A stretch of DNA of 64,000 nucleotides from Proteobacteria bacterium ST_bin14 (GCA_002083655.1 MSXR01000017.1:109854-173853), one strand, 5' to 3'; shown: positions 33,400 to 43,019, counted from the first letter of the stretch. Notes: generated from the sequence alone by a model not told the origin. A program made the numbers and translations.

Positions 33400-34647
33400 T
33401 CATGGAACAAAGGCGCAGCCTTGCTTGCCATGTGCCAGTCCATCGCACCGGCGAAAAACATCGCTGGGGGCCGGGCGTCGCCCGCTGCGGACCCAATCGG
33501 TCAGCGCATCTGCAACGGCGACATATTCGGCATCGCTCATTTTGCTGTGATTATCCTCACTGGTTCTAAGGCTTAGCAATAGCCGGGCATTGCCAGCGGC
33601 TGCCACGGTTCGGGCATAAACAGCATCACCTTCTGCCGGGATCACCGGATCACCATTGGCGTGCATGGTAATGGTCGGCAGCACGATACGCCCCGCCAGA
33701 TCGCTGTCGAATGCCAGCGCGCTCACCGCATCAGGATCAGCGCGAAAACGGGGTATATTGGTGTTCAGGGCAGCATCGTCGGCAGAACCGGAATAGCGCG
33801 ATCCGCTATTGTCGAACGGATTGCGTCCCCCCAATCGCAGCATAACGATGTCGCGGAAAGTGAAGCTTGTATAGGCAAGTTGCTGAACAAGCTGACCTTC
33901 GCTGATCCGCGTCACGGCCAGAATATCGCGCAGTCGCGCCACCTGGCCGGCGGAGCGCGCCGCCGCAGGCGTGTCGACACCGGTACATTCGTCGACCCGC
34001 GCTGCCAATTCCTTGCGGGTGAGCTTTGAATTTAGCGGCAGGCCCTGCCAGATGGGATAGGCTGGCTCATCGGCTTTGGGCAGGTTGCGGCAATAAAATT
34101 GGTACACCGCCCGCAGATCCACTCGGAACTGATACGCCTTTGTGCCGCCCGCCAGCACGCCGTTAGTGATCATCACACCGTTGTAAAGCGGCTTGCCTTC
34201 ATCATCGAGCACGCCGGTTTCAGCCAGCTTGGCGGCAACATTCCCGCCCCAGCTCTGGCCGTGGAGCAAGGTCATGCCGGGCCGACCATAAACGGACCAG
34301 TATAGCGCCCGTGCCCGGTCGGTATCAGCGGCCGCCATCCGCACGCCGTATCCGCCGCGGCGGTATGATGTGCCCGCCCAGGCGTATCCGGCGCGCACCA
34401 ACGCTGAAAACCGCACCAGATCCTCATCCGGATCATCGGCCTGCGGTGCCCCCAGACGCGGCCCGCCATGCGCATGTACAATCAGCGTGCCGTTCCCGGC
34501 TTTTGGCCGGGCAAACAAGATCCACGCCCCCTGATCATCCTTTAGCGTGGAACACTCCACGCCCTGCCCCAGCGCCGGGGGGCAGGGCCGCTGCTGGGGT
34601 GATGGCACCACAGCAGCGGCAAGGGCAAACCAGGGCAGAAGCATCAT
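33400..34647 (-). CDS. Exported alpha/beta-hydrolase (S9-like)
   Basis: The 415-residue product begins with a short signal peptide (MMLLPWFALAAAVV). The hydrolase blocks are VHAHGGPRLG (oxyanion), nucleophile elbow LLHGQSWGGN with S132, the acid in HANGDPVIPAEG and the His in EDNHSKM, all in the order expected of a prolyl-oligopeptidase-like fold without beta propeller. It probably cleaves a peptide or ester in the periplasm. The start overlaps the stop of the upstream TonB receptor by one base (TGATG), so the receptor and hydrolase are made together, and the hydrolase may process the imported ligand (inference). Confidence 0.82.
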   Translation of the reverse strand: MMLLPWFALAAAVVPSPQQRPCPPALGQGVECSTLKDDQGAWILFARPKAGNGTLIVHAHGGPRLGAPQADDPDEDLVRFSALVRAGYAWAGTSYRRGGYGVRMAAADTDRARALYWSVYGRPGMTLLHGQSWGGNVAAKLAETGVLDDEGKPLYNGVMITNGVLAGGTKAYQFRVDLRAVYQFYCRNLPKADEPAYPIWQGLPLNSKLTRKELAARVDECTGVDTPAAARSAGQVARLRDILAVTRISEGQLVQQLAYTSFTFRDIVMLRLGGRNPFDNSGSRYSGSADDAALNTNIPRFRADPDAVSALAFDSDLAGRIVLPTITMHANGDPVIPAEGDAVYARTVAAAGNARLLLSLRTSEDNHSKMSDAEYVAVADALTDWVRSGRRPAPSDVFRRCDGLAHGKQGCAFVP

Positions 34648-37600
34648 CAAAACGCCTTTGATACCGTGCCGTAGAAATAGCGCGGAAGCGGGCTGTACAG
34701 GAACCCGTTATAACCGCTGGACGAAAGCGGCGGTGGCGTATTGGCCAGATTGCGCACGCCAAACCGCACACGCACGCCCTGTTTTTCATCGCCAAACCGG
34801 TATTGCGCGTAAATATTGCCGGTAATCTGGTCGCGGATAACAAATGGCGTGCCCGTGGCGTCGACAAATCCGGTTTCGTTGACCTTGCCGGTATAGCGCG
34901 CAAATGCACCAATCTGAACGCGGCCCAGCGACCAGGTAAGCGTGCCCGTTGCCCGCCATTTTGGCCGACCATCTGCTTCAATCAAGTCTGCCGCTTCGGG
35001 CAGCGGGGTGCCGGCATTGATCTGCCCGGCGGCACGCGCCGCAGCCAGAGCATTCACCGCCGGGCTGGGTGGGCGGTTATATTCCAGCAACCGGGTTGCG
35101 TTCAGCGACAGATCGAAATTGCCGATCCGCGACGTCTGCAGCGACCAGTAAACGCTTGCGTCAATGCCACGCACTGTTTGCGGCAGCAGGTTCCTGAACT
35201 GATCGTCCAGCCCAATGATCTGGCCCACAGGCGCAAGCCCGGTACCCGCAAAAAATGCGATGTCGTCCACCGTTGCGGCGGCGCGCACAACATTGGGGTT
35301 CGACTGACCACCAAGCCGCGCCAGATAATCCTGCGCGATGGCGGTGGCGTTGCCCAGCACCCCCACAATCCCCTGCTGCCTGATCTGCCAGTAATCCACG
35401 GTCAGCGTGATCTGGCCAAGCGCGGGCGGCAGAAACACGGGCGTAAACACCCCGCCGACATTGATGTTCTGGCTTTCTTCTGGTTGCAGATCGGGATTGC
35501 CGGCCGTTCGGCGGCTAAAGCTTGCCGTCTGGCCGCACCGGGTGAAATCGGTGATGCGGCGTGCCCGCAAATCGGCCTCGCACCGATAGAAATCCTGATT
35601 GGTCGCCAGCCGGGCATATTGGGTGGCGTTGGTTTGCTCCAGATTCGGCGCACGAAAGCCTTCCGAATAAGAGGATCGAACCTTGAACCCTTCGAAAATT
35701 TCCCATGCGCCGGCGAATTTCGGCTTCGCGACCGAACCGAAATCGCTGTAATATTCATACCGGCCAGCCAGTTGCAGGTCGAGGCTGCGGATCAGTGGAA
35801 TATTCATTTCAGGCGAGATCAACGGCACCGCCGCTTCAATATAGGTCGCGCCAATCGTCCGCGAACCTGCGGTATCGGGGTTATTGCTGACAGCTGCGGC
35901 GTCGGAAAGGTTCACTTCGCCCGTCACCCGGTCAACAAAGGGCATCGATCCATCGACCGACGGATCGCGATCGTCCCGCTGGCTTTCGCGACGTCCCTCA
36001 GCACCAAAGGCAAGGCCAACCGCGCCGCCTGGCAGATCGAACAGCTTTGAATTTGATGCCCGGAAATCGACCATCGCCAGCGTGGATTTTGAGAAGCGGC
36101 GCAGCGTAAAGCCGATCGCGTTGATCGCCACGGGGCTGCTGGGGGTGCAATCGCCAAAGCTGGGCGTTGCAACGCACCCGCCATTAAACGGATTGTACGC
36201 ATCGGGCGTTTGCAGCGCCAACGACGCCTGGAGTGCCGAACTTCTGACGGCAAACGACCGGTCCAGCGACGTCGCCTGCGAATAGAGCAACGCACCATCC
36301 CATTTGAACCCCAGCGTTTCGCCGCGCAGGCCCAGCAAGGCGCGGGCCTGTGTTCCCTTGACGTTTACCGTCTGCGGGCCGGCATCAACAAACCGGTAAT
36401 TGGTCAACCGAACGGGCAACCCGGCGGCGGGAACGTTGGTGAGGCCAGGAATGCGGTTGGGGTTGGGTTGACCGTTGGCCAGCGTTGTCGGGCCGAAGGG
36501 ATTGAAGAAGTTGGTCGCCGGAATCCAGATCGCGTTCAGGTTGATAACGGGTGGCTGGACGCGGTTGGTGTCGGAATAATAGAACCCAACTTCGGTGAAC
36601 GCTTCGATATTGTCGCTCAATTCCTGCTTGCCGCTCAGGAAAAAATTGTAGCGATTGAGATCAGGCAAGATCGTTGTTCCGGGCGCGGAATCATAGCGCA
36701 GGTTACGGAATGTGCCCGTGGTCGCCAGCGTGGTATTCACGAGGCAAATGTCCTGCGGGGCATTGGGCAACTGGGCGCTGCACGGGCCCGAAGCGACCGG
36801 CCTGATATTGAAGTTACCAGCCGCCGTGGTCAGCGTGCGGGTGCCCTGTCGAACCTGAATATTGGTCATCAGGGCTGGCCATGTGCCGCGCACGTTGCGG
36901 CCATCAGCGGTTGTATTGCCCGCAAAGGGGGTGCCGTCGAACAGCGAACGCAAATCATCTGTGGCGGTGTAATTCTGGTCCGTTGCCTGCAACGCATAGC
37001 GCTGGGTATATTCGAATATCGCGGTCACGCTGCCGGTGTTCCAGCGGGTGCCCGCCGTAATATCGGCCTGGATTTCGCCGAAATTCGTGCCTTCGCCCCC
37101 ACCAAACCGGAAATTGGTGCGCACGCCCTTATAATTGTCCTTGATGACGGTGTTGACCACGCCCGCCACCGCATCCGACCCGTATAATGCTGCTGCGCCA
37201 TCAAGCAGCACTTCCAGCCGTTGCAGGCCGGTGGTGGGGATCGCGTTGGAGTTATAGCTGAGGACAGGTACCGTGCCGTTGTCGCTCAGCGCCTGGCTGC
37301 CCGCGTTGGTAACGGTGCGGCGACCGTTAATCAGCACCAGCGTGTTGCCCACCCCCAGGCCACGCAAATCAATCGAGCCGACATCGCCGCGCGCCGCGTT
37401 TGATGTCTGCGCGTTATTGCCCTGGTTGAAGGAAACTTCGCCGAACTGGGGGATAGACCGGAACAGCTCGTCACCCGAAACCGCAGCCGTGGCGTCAATC
37501 TTTGTCTGGTCGACCACGGTCACATTCAGCGCGCCGGTCACTTTGGCCCCACGAATGTTTGATCCGACAACCACGATTTCGCTCGGTGCCTCTTCGGCTT

Positions 37601-37697
37601 GAGCCGGGGCCTCGGGCGGCGCTGGTGCCGTTTGCGCCATAGCCGGCACGGCGGTTCCCAGCAGCAGCGTTGCGATGAATGAATAGCGTTTCCGCAT
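34647..37697 (-). CDS. TonB-dependent outer-membrane receptor (1016 residues)
   Basis: Signal peptide (MRKRYSFIATLLLGTAVPAM, cleavage after AMAQ), then a plug with EIVVVGSNIRGAKVTGALNV, ELFRSIPQFGEVSFNQGNNA, SIDLRGLGVGNTLVLINGRR and EVLLDGAAALYGSDAVAGVV, and a barrel ending with the terminal aromatic YGTVSKAF. It belongs to the same large sphingomonad class as the product of 15404-18481. ATG 37697 has GGGAGGGAAAC upstream. The gene follows dctA after 36 bases and precedes the exported hydrolase with a one-base overlap, so a dctA-receptor-hydrolase operon is likely. Confidence 0.93.
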   Translation of the reverse strand: MRKRYSFIATLLLGTAVPAMAQTAPAPPEAPAQAEEAPSEIVVVGSNIRGAKVTGALNVTVVDQTKIDATAAVSGDELFRSIPQFGEVSFNQGNNAQTSNAARGDVGSIDLRGLGVGNTLVLINGRRTVTNAGSQALSDNGTVPVLSYNSNAIPTTGLQRLEVLLDGAAALYGSDAVAGVVNTVIKDNYKGVRTNFRFGGGEGTNFGEIQADITAGTRWNTGSVTAIFEYTQRYALQATDQNYTATDDLRSLFDGTPFAGNTTADGRNVRGTWPALMTNIQVRQGTRTLTTAAGNFNIRPVASGPCSAQLPNAPQDICLVNTTLATTGTFRNLRYDSAPGTTILPDLNRYNFFLSGKQELSDNIEAFTEVGFYYSDTNRVQPPVINLNAIWIPATNFFNPFGPTTLANGQPNPNRIPGLTNVPAAGLPVRLTNYRFVDAGPQTVNVKGTQARALLGLRGETLGFKWDGALLYSQATSLDRSFAVRSSALQASLALQTPDAYNPFNGGCVATPSFGDCTPSSPVAINAIGFTLRRFSKSTLAMVDFRASNSKLFDLPGGAVGLAFGAEGRRESQRDDRDPSVDGSMPFVDRVTGEVNLSDAAAVSNNPDTAGSRTIGATYIEAAVPLISPEMNIPLIRSLDLQLAGRYEYYSDFGSVAKPKFAGAWEIFEGFKVRSSYSEGFRAPNLEQTNATQYARLATNQDFYRCEADLRARRITDFTRCGQTASFSRRTAGNPDLQPEESQNINVGGVFTPVFLPPALGQITLTVDYWQIRQQGIVGVLGNATAIAQDYLARLGGQSNPNVVRAAATVDDIAFFAGTGLAPVGQIIGLDDQFRNLLPQTVRGIDASVYWSLQTSRIGNFDLSLNATRLLEYNRPPSPAVNALAAARAAGQINAGTPLPEAADLIEADGRPKWRATGTLTWSLGRVQIGAFARYTGKVNETGFVDATGTPFVIRDQITGNIYAQYRFGDEKQGVRVRFGVRNLANTPPPLSSSGYNGFLYSPLPRYFYGTVSKAF

Positions 37698-37733
37698 GAT
37701 AGTTTCCCTCCCCATTATAGTGTTTCGGTATCG

Positions 37734-39053
37734 TTATGGTTTGATCATCAGTTCGGCATGAAGCGCCTGTAATTGGGGCTCGCCAGCCAACGCCGCGTTC
37801 AGCCGATCGCGGTCCAGCCCGTTTTCCCACCGTGCGACGACAATGGTGGCGACAGCGTTGCCGATGAAATTTGTCAGCGCCCGGCATTCAGACATGAAGC
37901 GGTCCACGCCCAGGATCAGCGCCATTGCGGCCACGGGCAGCGCAGGCACGATCGACAACGTTGCCGCCAGCGTGATGAAGCCCGCACCGGTAACCCCGGC
38001 GGCACCCTTTGAACTGATCATCGCGACCAGCAGCAGCGCGATCTGTTCTCCCCAGCCCAGGTTCACGCCAACTGCTTGCGCCAGAAACAGGCTGGCCAAC
38101 GTCATGTAGATGTTGGTGCCGTCCAGATTGAATGAATAGCCGGTGGGCACGACCAGCCCGACCACCGGGCGCGAACAGCCCGCCTGTTCCATTTTCTCAA
38201 TCAGTGCAGGCAGCGCGGCTTCTGAACTTGATGTGCCGAGTACCAGCAACAGCTCGCCGCGCAGGTACCGGATCAGCTTTATGATGGAAAAACCGTTCGC
38301 CCGCGCAATCCCGCCCAGCACGACCAGCACAAACAAGGCAGAGGTGAGGTAGAATGTCGCCACCAACCCACCCAGCGCCACCAACGTGCCCAGGCCATAT
38401 TTGCCAATCGTAAATGCCATCGCGCCGAATGCGCCGATGGGGGCTGCCTTCATGACGATGGCCACCAGGCGGAACACAATCACGCTGGCATCCTCAAGCA
38501 CTGCCGCGATCCGGCTGCCGACGTCGCCCGCCCCCGCGAGCGCAATCCCGGTCAGGATCGCGACCAGCAATACTTGCAGCACCGAACCACTCGTCAGCGC
38601 AGATACAAAAGTGTCGGGGATAATATCGTGCAGGAAACCGACCAGGGTTACGCTGTGCGCCTTGGCGGCATAATCGCTGACCGCTGTTGGATCGAGCGTC
38701 GCTGGATCAATGTTCAGGCCCGCCCCCGGGCGCACGACATTGCCAATGACCAGCCCGACAATCAGCGCCAGCGTGGACACGACCAGAAAATAGGCAAAGG
38801 CCTTGGTCGCCACACGGCCCACCGCGCCCAGCGACCGCATGCCGGCAATCCCCGTCGTAATGGTGAGAAAGATAACGGGGCCGATGATCATCTTCACCAG
38901 GCGCACAAAGCCATCACCCAGGGGCTGCAAGGCAACGCCGATATCCGGCCAGATTGCGCCCACCGCGATGCCGAGCGTGATCGCTGCAAGCACTTGCAGA
39001 TAGGGATGCGACACCCAGCTTTTACGCAGCGGTGGCTGCGCGACATACGTCAT
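37734..39053 (-). CDS. dctA: C4-dicarboxylate/proton symporter DctA
   Basis: A 439-residue DAACS-family carrier for succinate, fumarate and malate or related acids. Conserved blocks are ATLDPTAVSDYA, GTSSSEAALPALIEKMEQAG (HP1 serine-rich loop), VVPTGYSFNLDGTNIYMTLA (substrate and cation-binding helix) and SKGAAGVTGAGFITLAATL (HP2). It is an inner-membrane protein with eight helices and two hairpins. ATG 39053 has GGAGGGG upstream. The divergent dctB-dctD pair probably controls it. The unusual part is the position of a TonB receptor gene directly downstream. Confidence 0.94.
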   Translation of the reverse strand: MTYVAQPPLRKSWVSHPYLQVLAAITLGIAVGAIWPDIGVALQPLGDGFVRLVKMIIGPVIFLTITTGIAGMRSLGAVGRVATKAFAYFLVVSTLALIVGLVIGNVVRPGAGLNIDPATLDPTAVSDYAAKAHSVTLVGFLHDIIPDTFVSALTSGSVLQVLLVAILTGIALAGAGDVGSRIAAVLEDASVIVFRLVAIVMKAAPIGAFGAMAFTIGKYGLGTLVALGGLVATFYLTSALFVLVVLGGIARANGFSIIKLIRYLRGELLLVLGTSSSEAALPALIEKMEQAGCSRPVVGLVVPTGYSFNLDGTNIYMTLASLFLAQAVGVNLGWGEQIALLLVAMISSKGAAGVTGAGFITLAATLSIVPALPVAAMALILGVDRFMSECRALTNFIGNAVATIVVARWENGLDRDRLNAALAGEPQLQALHAELMIKP

Positions 39054-39112
39054 TGCAATCAATCCCCTCCCCAACCTGCGCTGCTTTTTGGCGCTTCCGT
39101 TCGGTGGCCATC

Positions 39113-39142
39113 AGCGTAACAGTCTGAAAACGCGGGCGTCAA
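39113..39142 (-). promoter_or_regulatory. Candidate extended -10 promoter of dctA
   Basis: On the minus strand TTGACG (39142-39137) and TACGCT (39118-39113) are separated by 18 bases, and TGT precedes the -10, the extended form. No convincing -24/-12 element (TGGCAC-N5-TTGC) was found in this gap. Confidence 0.4.
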
Positions 39143-39265
39143 ACCAAGGGAGGCGGTAAATATGTATATGATATTAAACATGTTTTCCGGTGCGAATCAC
39201 CCAGCCCGCGCCAATGTGTGCGGGTTTCCGCACAGTGCGAAATCGGCATCATCCCGCATCGCGAC

Positions 39266-41041
39266 ATGCGCGGCTTCCTGACCGCGCCGATCCGGTGGCT
39301 GCTATTTGCCCTGGTGCTGCTGCTCGCAATTGCAGCGCTGGCGGTGGAGCAATGGGCACACAAAAGTGCAGCGGCGAGCGCGGCGCAGGAGGCTGCGCAG
39401 CTTGCCCATGACAATGCAGCCCTGTTCACGTCGGAAATTCAGAAATTCCGTCTGCTGCCAATCGCGCTGAGCGAAAATCCTGACGTTATCGCCTTGCTTC
39501 GCAGCCGCAGCGGCACCGATCCCCGCGCCAATGCCGTCAACCTTGAGCTGGCCCATCTGGCGGAACGCACCGACGCTGCGGCCATCTTTGTCATCGCGGC
39601 AAACGGTCGCACGCTGGCGGCCAGCAACTATCGCAAGCCAGTGAGCTTTGTTGGGCGGGATTATAGTTTCCGGTCCTATTTTCTGAACGCGATGACCAAG
39701 GGCGCAGCCGAGCTTTTCGCGCTTGGCACCGTCAGCAATCGGCCTGGCCTCTACATTGCCAGCCGCATCGGCCCGGCGCGGGAATCGCTTGGGGTGATCG
39801 TCGTCAAGGTGGAATTCGATCAGATGGAACGGGACTGGGCCGGACAGCGCGGCGCAAGCTTTGTCGCCGACCAGCACGGCGTGATCATCGTGGCGAGCCG
39901 CCCGGACTGGCGATTTCGCACATTGCGCCCGCTAGCCCCCGCTGCCCGCCGGGAGATTGAGGCAACCCGCCAGTTCACCGGGCAGCGCCTGCAACCCATG
40001 GCAGCAACTTTTGCCGGTGATGACGTCACGCTGCCCGATGGCCGCTACCGAAGTGCTGCATTGCAGATACCGTTAAAGGATGCCCGTCTGATCGCCCTGG
40101 CCCCGATGGCACCCGCGCTGTTTGCTGCGCGGATTCAGGCTAGCGCAACCGCGGTGGTGATTATCGGCGCGATTGTCCTGATGTTGCTGGTCTGGATCCG
40201 CCAGTCGGAACGCGCCGCCCTGAACGCGGCCGCCAGGCACGAGTTGGAAGTGCAGGTGGCGTCGCGCACCCAGGAGCTCCAGTCCGCCAATGCCGATCTG
40301 CGCAAGGAAAGCGCCGAACGCGAGCGGGCGGACCAGCGCTATCGCGAAGCGCGGGATAAGCTTGCCCAGATGAACCGGTTGGGCACGCTTGGCCAGATTG
40401 TCGCAGGGGTCGCGCATGAGCTCAATCAACCAACCGCCAGCATTCGCGCCTATGCCGAAAATGCCGGCGTTTTTCTGGACACCGACAAACTGGGTGAAGT
40501 TCGCGGCAATTTGGCGCAAATCGTGGCACTTACCGACCGTGTTGCGCGCATTTCGAGCGAATTGCGCCAATTTGCGCGCCTTCGCACGCCAGAAGTGTGC
40601 GAAGTGAACCTGGATGACGCGATCGACAGCGCGCTGAACATGGTGCGCCACCGGATCGGGCCGGGGTCAATTTCCATCGATTGGCGGCGCGCACGCGACC
40701 CCCGGATCGTAATTGCCGATCGCCTGCGACTGGAACAGGTGTTCGTCAATCTCTTGACCAACGCCATTGACGCGCTGGCCAGCCACCCATCGGGCCGGAT
40801 CAGCATTGCCGCGCGGTCTGGCAGCGGCAAGGTCGATGTGAGCGTGGCTGATAACGGCCCAGGCGTGCCGGAAGCGTTGAAAGATCAGATCTTTACGCCC
40901 TTCATCACCGGGCGCGCCGAAGGCCTGGGACTGGGCCTTGCGATTGCGCGCGACATTGCCCGGGCCTTTGGTGGCGATCTGTCGCTAACCGCCAGCAGCC
41001 CCGATGGAACGGCCTTCAACGTTCGGATCTTACGGCCATGA
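39266..41041 (+). CDS. dctB: C4-dicarboxylate sensor histidine kinase DctB
   Basis: A 591-residue membrane kinase. A first helix (RWLLFALVLLLAIAALAVEQ), a large periplasmic double-Cache-like domain (RDYSFRSYFLNAMTKGAAEL, ASRIGPARESLGVIVVKVEF) and a second helix (AVVIIGAIVLMLLVWI) are followed by a coiled coil and the H-box GVAHELNQPTASIRAY with H384. LTNAIDALASH is the N-box, and DNGPGVPEALKDQIFTPFIT and GLGLGLAIARDIARAFGG the ATP lid. The HELNQP H-box is typical of DctB/NtrY-like kinases. ATG 39266 is chosen; GTG 39218 is an alternative. Its stop overlaps dctD (ATGA). Confidence 0.92.
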   Translation: MRGFLTAPIRWLLFALVLLLAIAALAVEQWAHKSAAASAAQEAAQLAHDNAALFTSEIQKFRLLPIALSENPDVIALLRSRSGTDPRANAVNLELAHLAERTDAAAIFVIAANGRTLAASNYRKPVSFVGRDYSFRSYFLNAMTKGAAELFALGTVSNRPGLYIASRIGPARESLGVIVVKVEFDQMERDWAGQRGASFVADQHGVIIVASRPDWRFRTLRPLAPAARREIEATRQFTGQRLQPMAATFAGDDVTLPDGRYRSAALQIPLKDARLIALAPMAPALFAARIQASATAVVIIGAIVLMLLVWIRQSERAALNAAARHELEVQVASRTQELQSANADLRKESAERERADQRYREARDKLAQMNRLGTLGQIVAGVAHELNQPTASIRAYAENAGVFLDTDKLGEVRGNLAQIVALTDRVARISSELRQFARLRTPEVCEVNLDDAIDSALNMVRHRIGPGSISIDWRRARDPRIVIADRLRLEQVFVNLLTNAIDALASHPSGRISIAARSGSGKVDVSVADNGPGVPEALKDQIFTPFITGRAEGLGLGLAIARDIARAFGGDLSLTASSPDGTAFNVRILRP

Positions 41042-42306
41042 ATGGGCAGGTTCTGCTCGTCGAAGACGATGTTGATCTTCGCGCGGCAACGGCACAAACA
41101 TTGGAAATTGCAGGATTTAATGTAGAAAGCTTCGATTCTGCCCGACCGGCCTTGAAGCATCTTTCAGCCGCGTTCAATGGGGTATTGGTAACAGACGTTC
41201 GCATGCCCGGCATGGACGGATTGGCGCTGTTCGAACGGGTGCTAGAGATTGACCGAGGGATACCGGTGCTGCTGGTGACCGGGCACGGCGACATCGCGAT
41301 GGCGGTGCGGGCACTTCATGCCGGCGCATTCGATTTTCTGGCAAAACCCTTTTCCACCGAACATTTGACCGCCAGCGTCGCCCGCGCCCTGCAGCAACGC
41401 GCGCTCGTGCTCGACAACCGGCGTCTGCGCGCAGAGCTGGGCCGCGCGATGCACGACATCATTGGCGGCTCCACGGCGATACAGACGCTTCGCGCGACGC
41501 TGGCGCAAGTGGCACGAACGGATCTGGATGTGCTCATCACCGGCGAAACAGGCACCGGAAAGGAGCTGTTCGCCCGCACGATCCACAGCCAGTCAACCCG
41601 CGCAGACGGCCCTTTCGTGCCATTTCATGCGGCCGCGGCCGACGGGTCAGCAACAGCGATTGCCCTGGCGCTGGCTGATGCGGAAGGTGGCGTGCTGTTC
41701 ATCGACGAACTACGCGCGCTGCCGCTGGTTGATCAGGCGGTATTGATCGATGCCGTTGAGCGTCGCCAAATCCAGCGGGCAGATGGTGCCTTGCAGCGGT
41801 GCAACGTCCGGTTGATTGCGGCGAGCATGGCGGTGCTTGAGCCGATGGTTGCCGACGGGTCGCTGCGCAGCGATCTCTTCTACCGTGTCAGTGCCGTCAG
41901 GATTGCCATTCCGCCACTGCGCGAGCGAAAAGATGATATCGCACCGCTGTTTACTTATTTCGTTCGCCAGGCACTGGGCGAGGCCGGCGGGCGACGCCTG
42001 ACCCTGTCTGCGGCTGACCGGCGCGCACTGACCGACAATGACTGGCCGGGCAATGCCCGTGAGCTCCGCAACTTTGCCTATGCAGTGGCGCTGGGCCTGG
42101 CACGGCCGGTCTCTGCATCAAAGCGCGATCCGGCGCCGCTGGCGCTTCGCATCGCCGAATTTGAAAAAAATCTGCTGCATGAAGCACTTGAAACTGCCAA
42201 TGGCCAGGTCACCAGCGTTGCCAATGCTTTGGGGACGCCGCGCAAAACGCTGTACGAAAAACTTGCCAAATACGGCCTCGATCCGGCTGACTACCGTAAG
42301 CGCTGA
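41038..42306 (+). CDS. dctD: DctD-like response regulator with AAA+ domain, GAFTGA region missing
   Basis: A 422-residue regulator: receiver domain with phosphoacceptor D53 in VLVTDVRMPGMDG and Lys of FLAKPFST, AAA+ domain with Walker A GETGTGKELF (about 169-178), Walker B GGVLFIDEL (about 218-226), RSDLFYRVSAVRI arginine-finger region, and a C-terminal Fis-type helix-turn-helix (QVTSVANALGTPRKTLYEKL). Between Walker A and B there are only about 45 residues; the usual GAFTGA loop, which contacts sigma-54, is replaced by the short HAAAADGSATAIALALADA. It may therefore act without sigma-54. It is coupled to dctB by a four-base overlap and faces dctA. Confidence 0.9.
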   Translation: MNGQVLLVEDDVDLRAATAQTLEIAGFNVESFDSARPALKHLSAAFNGVLVTDVRMPGMDGLALFERVLEIDRGIPVLLVTGHGDIAMAVRALHAGAFDFLAKPFSTEHLTASVARALQQRALVLDNRRLRAELGRAMHDIIGGSTAIQTLRATLAQVARTDLDVLITGETGTGKELFARTIHSQSTRADGPFVPFHAAAADGSATAIALALADAEGGVLFIDELRALPLVDQAVLIDAVERRQIQRADGALQRCNVRLIAASMAVLEPMVADGSLRSDLFYRVSAVRIAIPPLRERKDDIAPLFTYFVRQALGEAGGRRLTLSAADRRALTDNDWPGNARELRNFAYAVALGLARPVSASKRDPAPLALRIAEFEKNLLHEALETANGQVTSVANALGTPRKTLYEKLAKYGLDPADYRKR

Positions 42307-43001
42307 CGCTATTGGAGCGCGCTGCGAAAGTCGGTGCCAGCGAGCAGACGGTTCCACATCGCCAAAAATTCCGAGACGACCATGGGCAGCGTCGCGATGA
42401 CCCACCCCATGACCAACCCGGTAAGCCGCATCAGTTCAAACGGGCCCCGCGTGGCAACCAACACTGCATCATCGGGCATGCAGGCGGCACGCTCGACCAG
42501 AATCGGGCGCAGCCATTGTTGAGCTCGGCCGGCGATTGATCTTTTGGGGTCGACGACAGTGGCGCGGTCGCACGCTTGCGGAGGGGCAGGACACACAGCG
42601 GGGCGCGTGATTATCGTCGATGACGCCCCCCCCCATTCGGCGGTAAGTGCGCGACGCGGTGGCGCGGGCCGCTGATCGCTGCGCGAGCGCGGTTGGACGA
42701 TACCACTTCCTTCGCAGCCGAGATGACAGGTCGCCTGAACAGCTTCAGGCCTGTTGCCGACCAATCGGCCGATCGGCGGTACCGCCCAAGCAATTTGATC
42801 ATGTCCGAAGGTGCCAGTACTGGCGCAATGGCGCATTACGGCCTGAACGGTGTTTCTATCGCCGACATGCTCTGCCCTCCCCAAGAAAGCCAGTTTAGAC
42901 GCGGCAACCACCTTTTTTGATCAAGCGCGGCGGGCGCTGGGGCACCTATGAAGCCGCACATTGTCGCCACGCAGGAATCGATGATTTGGCGTTTGCGTTT
43001 G
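42307..43001. other. Gap without a clear gene; possible transposase remnant
   Basis: About 700 bases between dctD and the next operon have no frame with both a ribosome-binding site and family motifs. On the plus strand around 42704-42892 a frame (RRYRPSNLIMSEGASTGAMA, then HYGLNGVSIADML) is reminiscent of the helix-turn-helix of IS66-type accessory proteins. On the minus strand near 42309-42480 a hydrophobic end (LTGLVMGWVIATLPMVVSEF) could be the tail of a broken gene. A run of nine C (42626-42634) lies between. I regard the stretch as decayed DNA at the edge of the following island. Confidence 0.35.
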
Positions 43002-43019
43002 ACTGAACGTATGTTTAGT
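43002..43019. promoter_or_regulatory. Island operator, box 1
   Basis: ACTGAACGTATGTTTAGT is an imperfect 18-base palindrome 47 bases before the ATG of the metal-hydrolase gene, and 16 of its bases agree with the perfect form at 60452-60469. TATGTT inside it could be the -10, with TTGGCG (42986-42991) as a weak -35. Confidence 0.72.

Noticed and set aside
34803..37187. Two long plus-strand open frames opposite the second large TonB receptor
   Set aside because: Antisense shadows with no ribosome-binding site or domain; the receptor on the minus strand is complete from signal peptide to terminal Phe.
39054..39265. Sigma-54 promoter between dctA and dctB
   Set aside because: Only one GG-N10-GC arrangement was found on the dctA side (TTGGTTTGACGCCCGCG), and it lacks the TGGCAC and TTGC parts; a sigma-70 extended -10 fits better.
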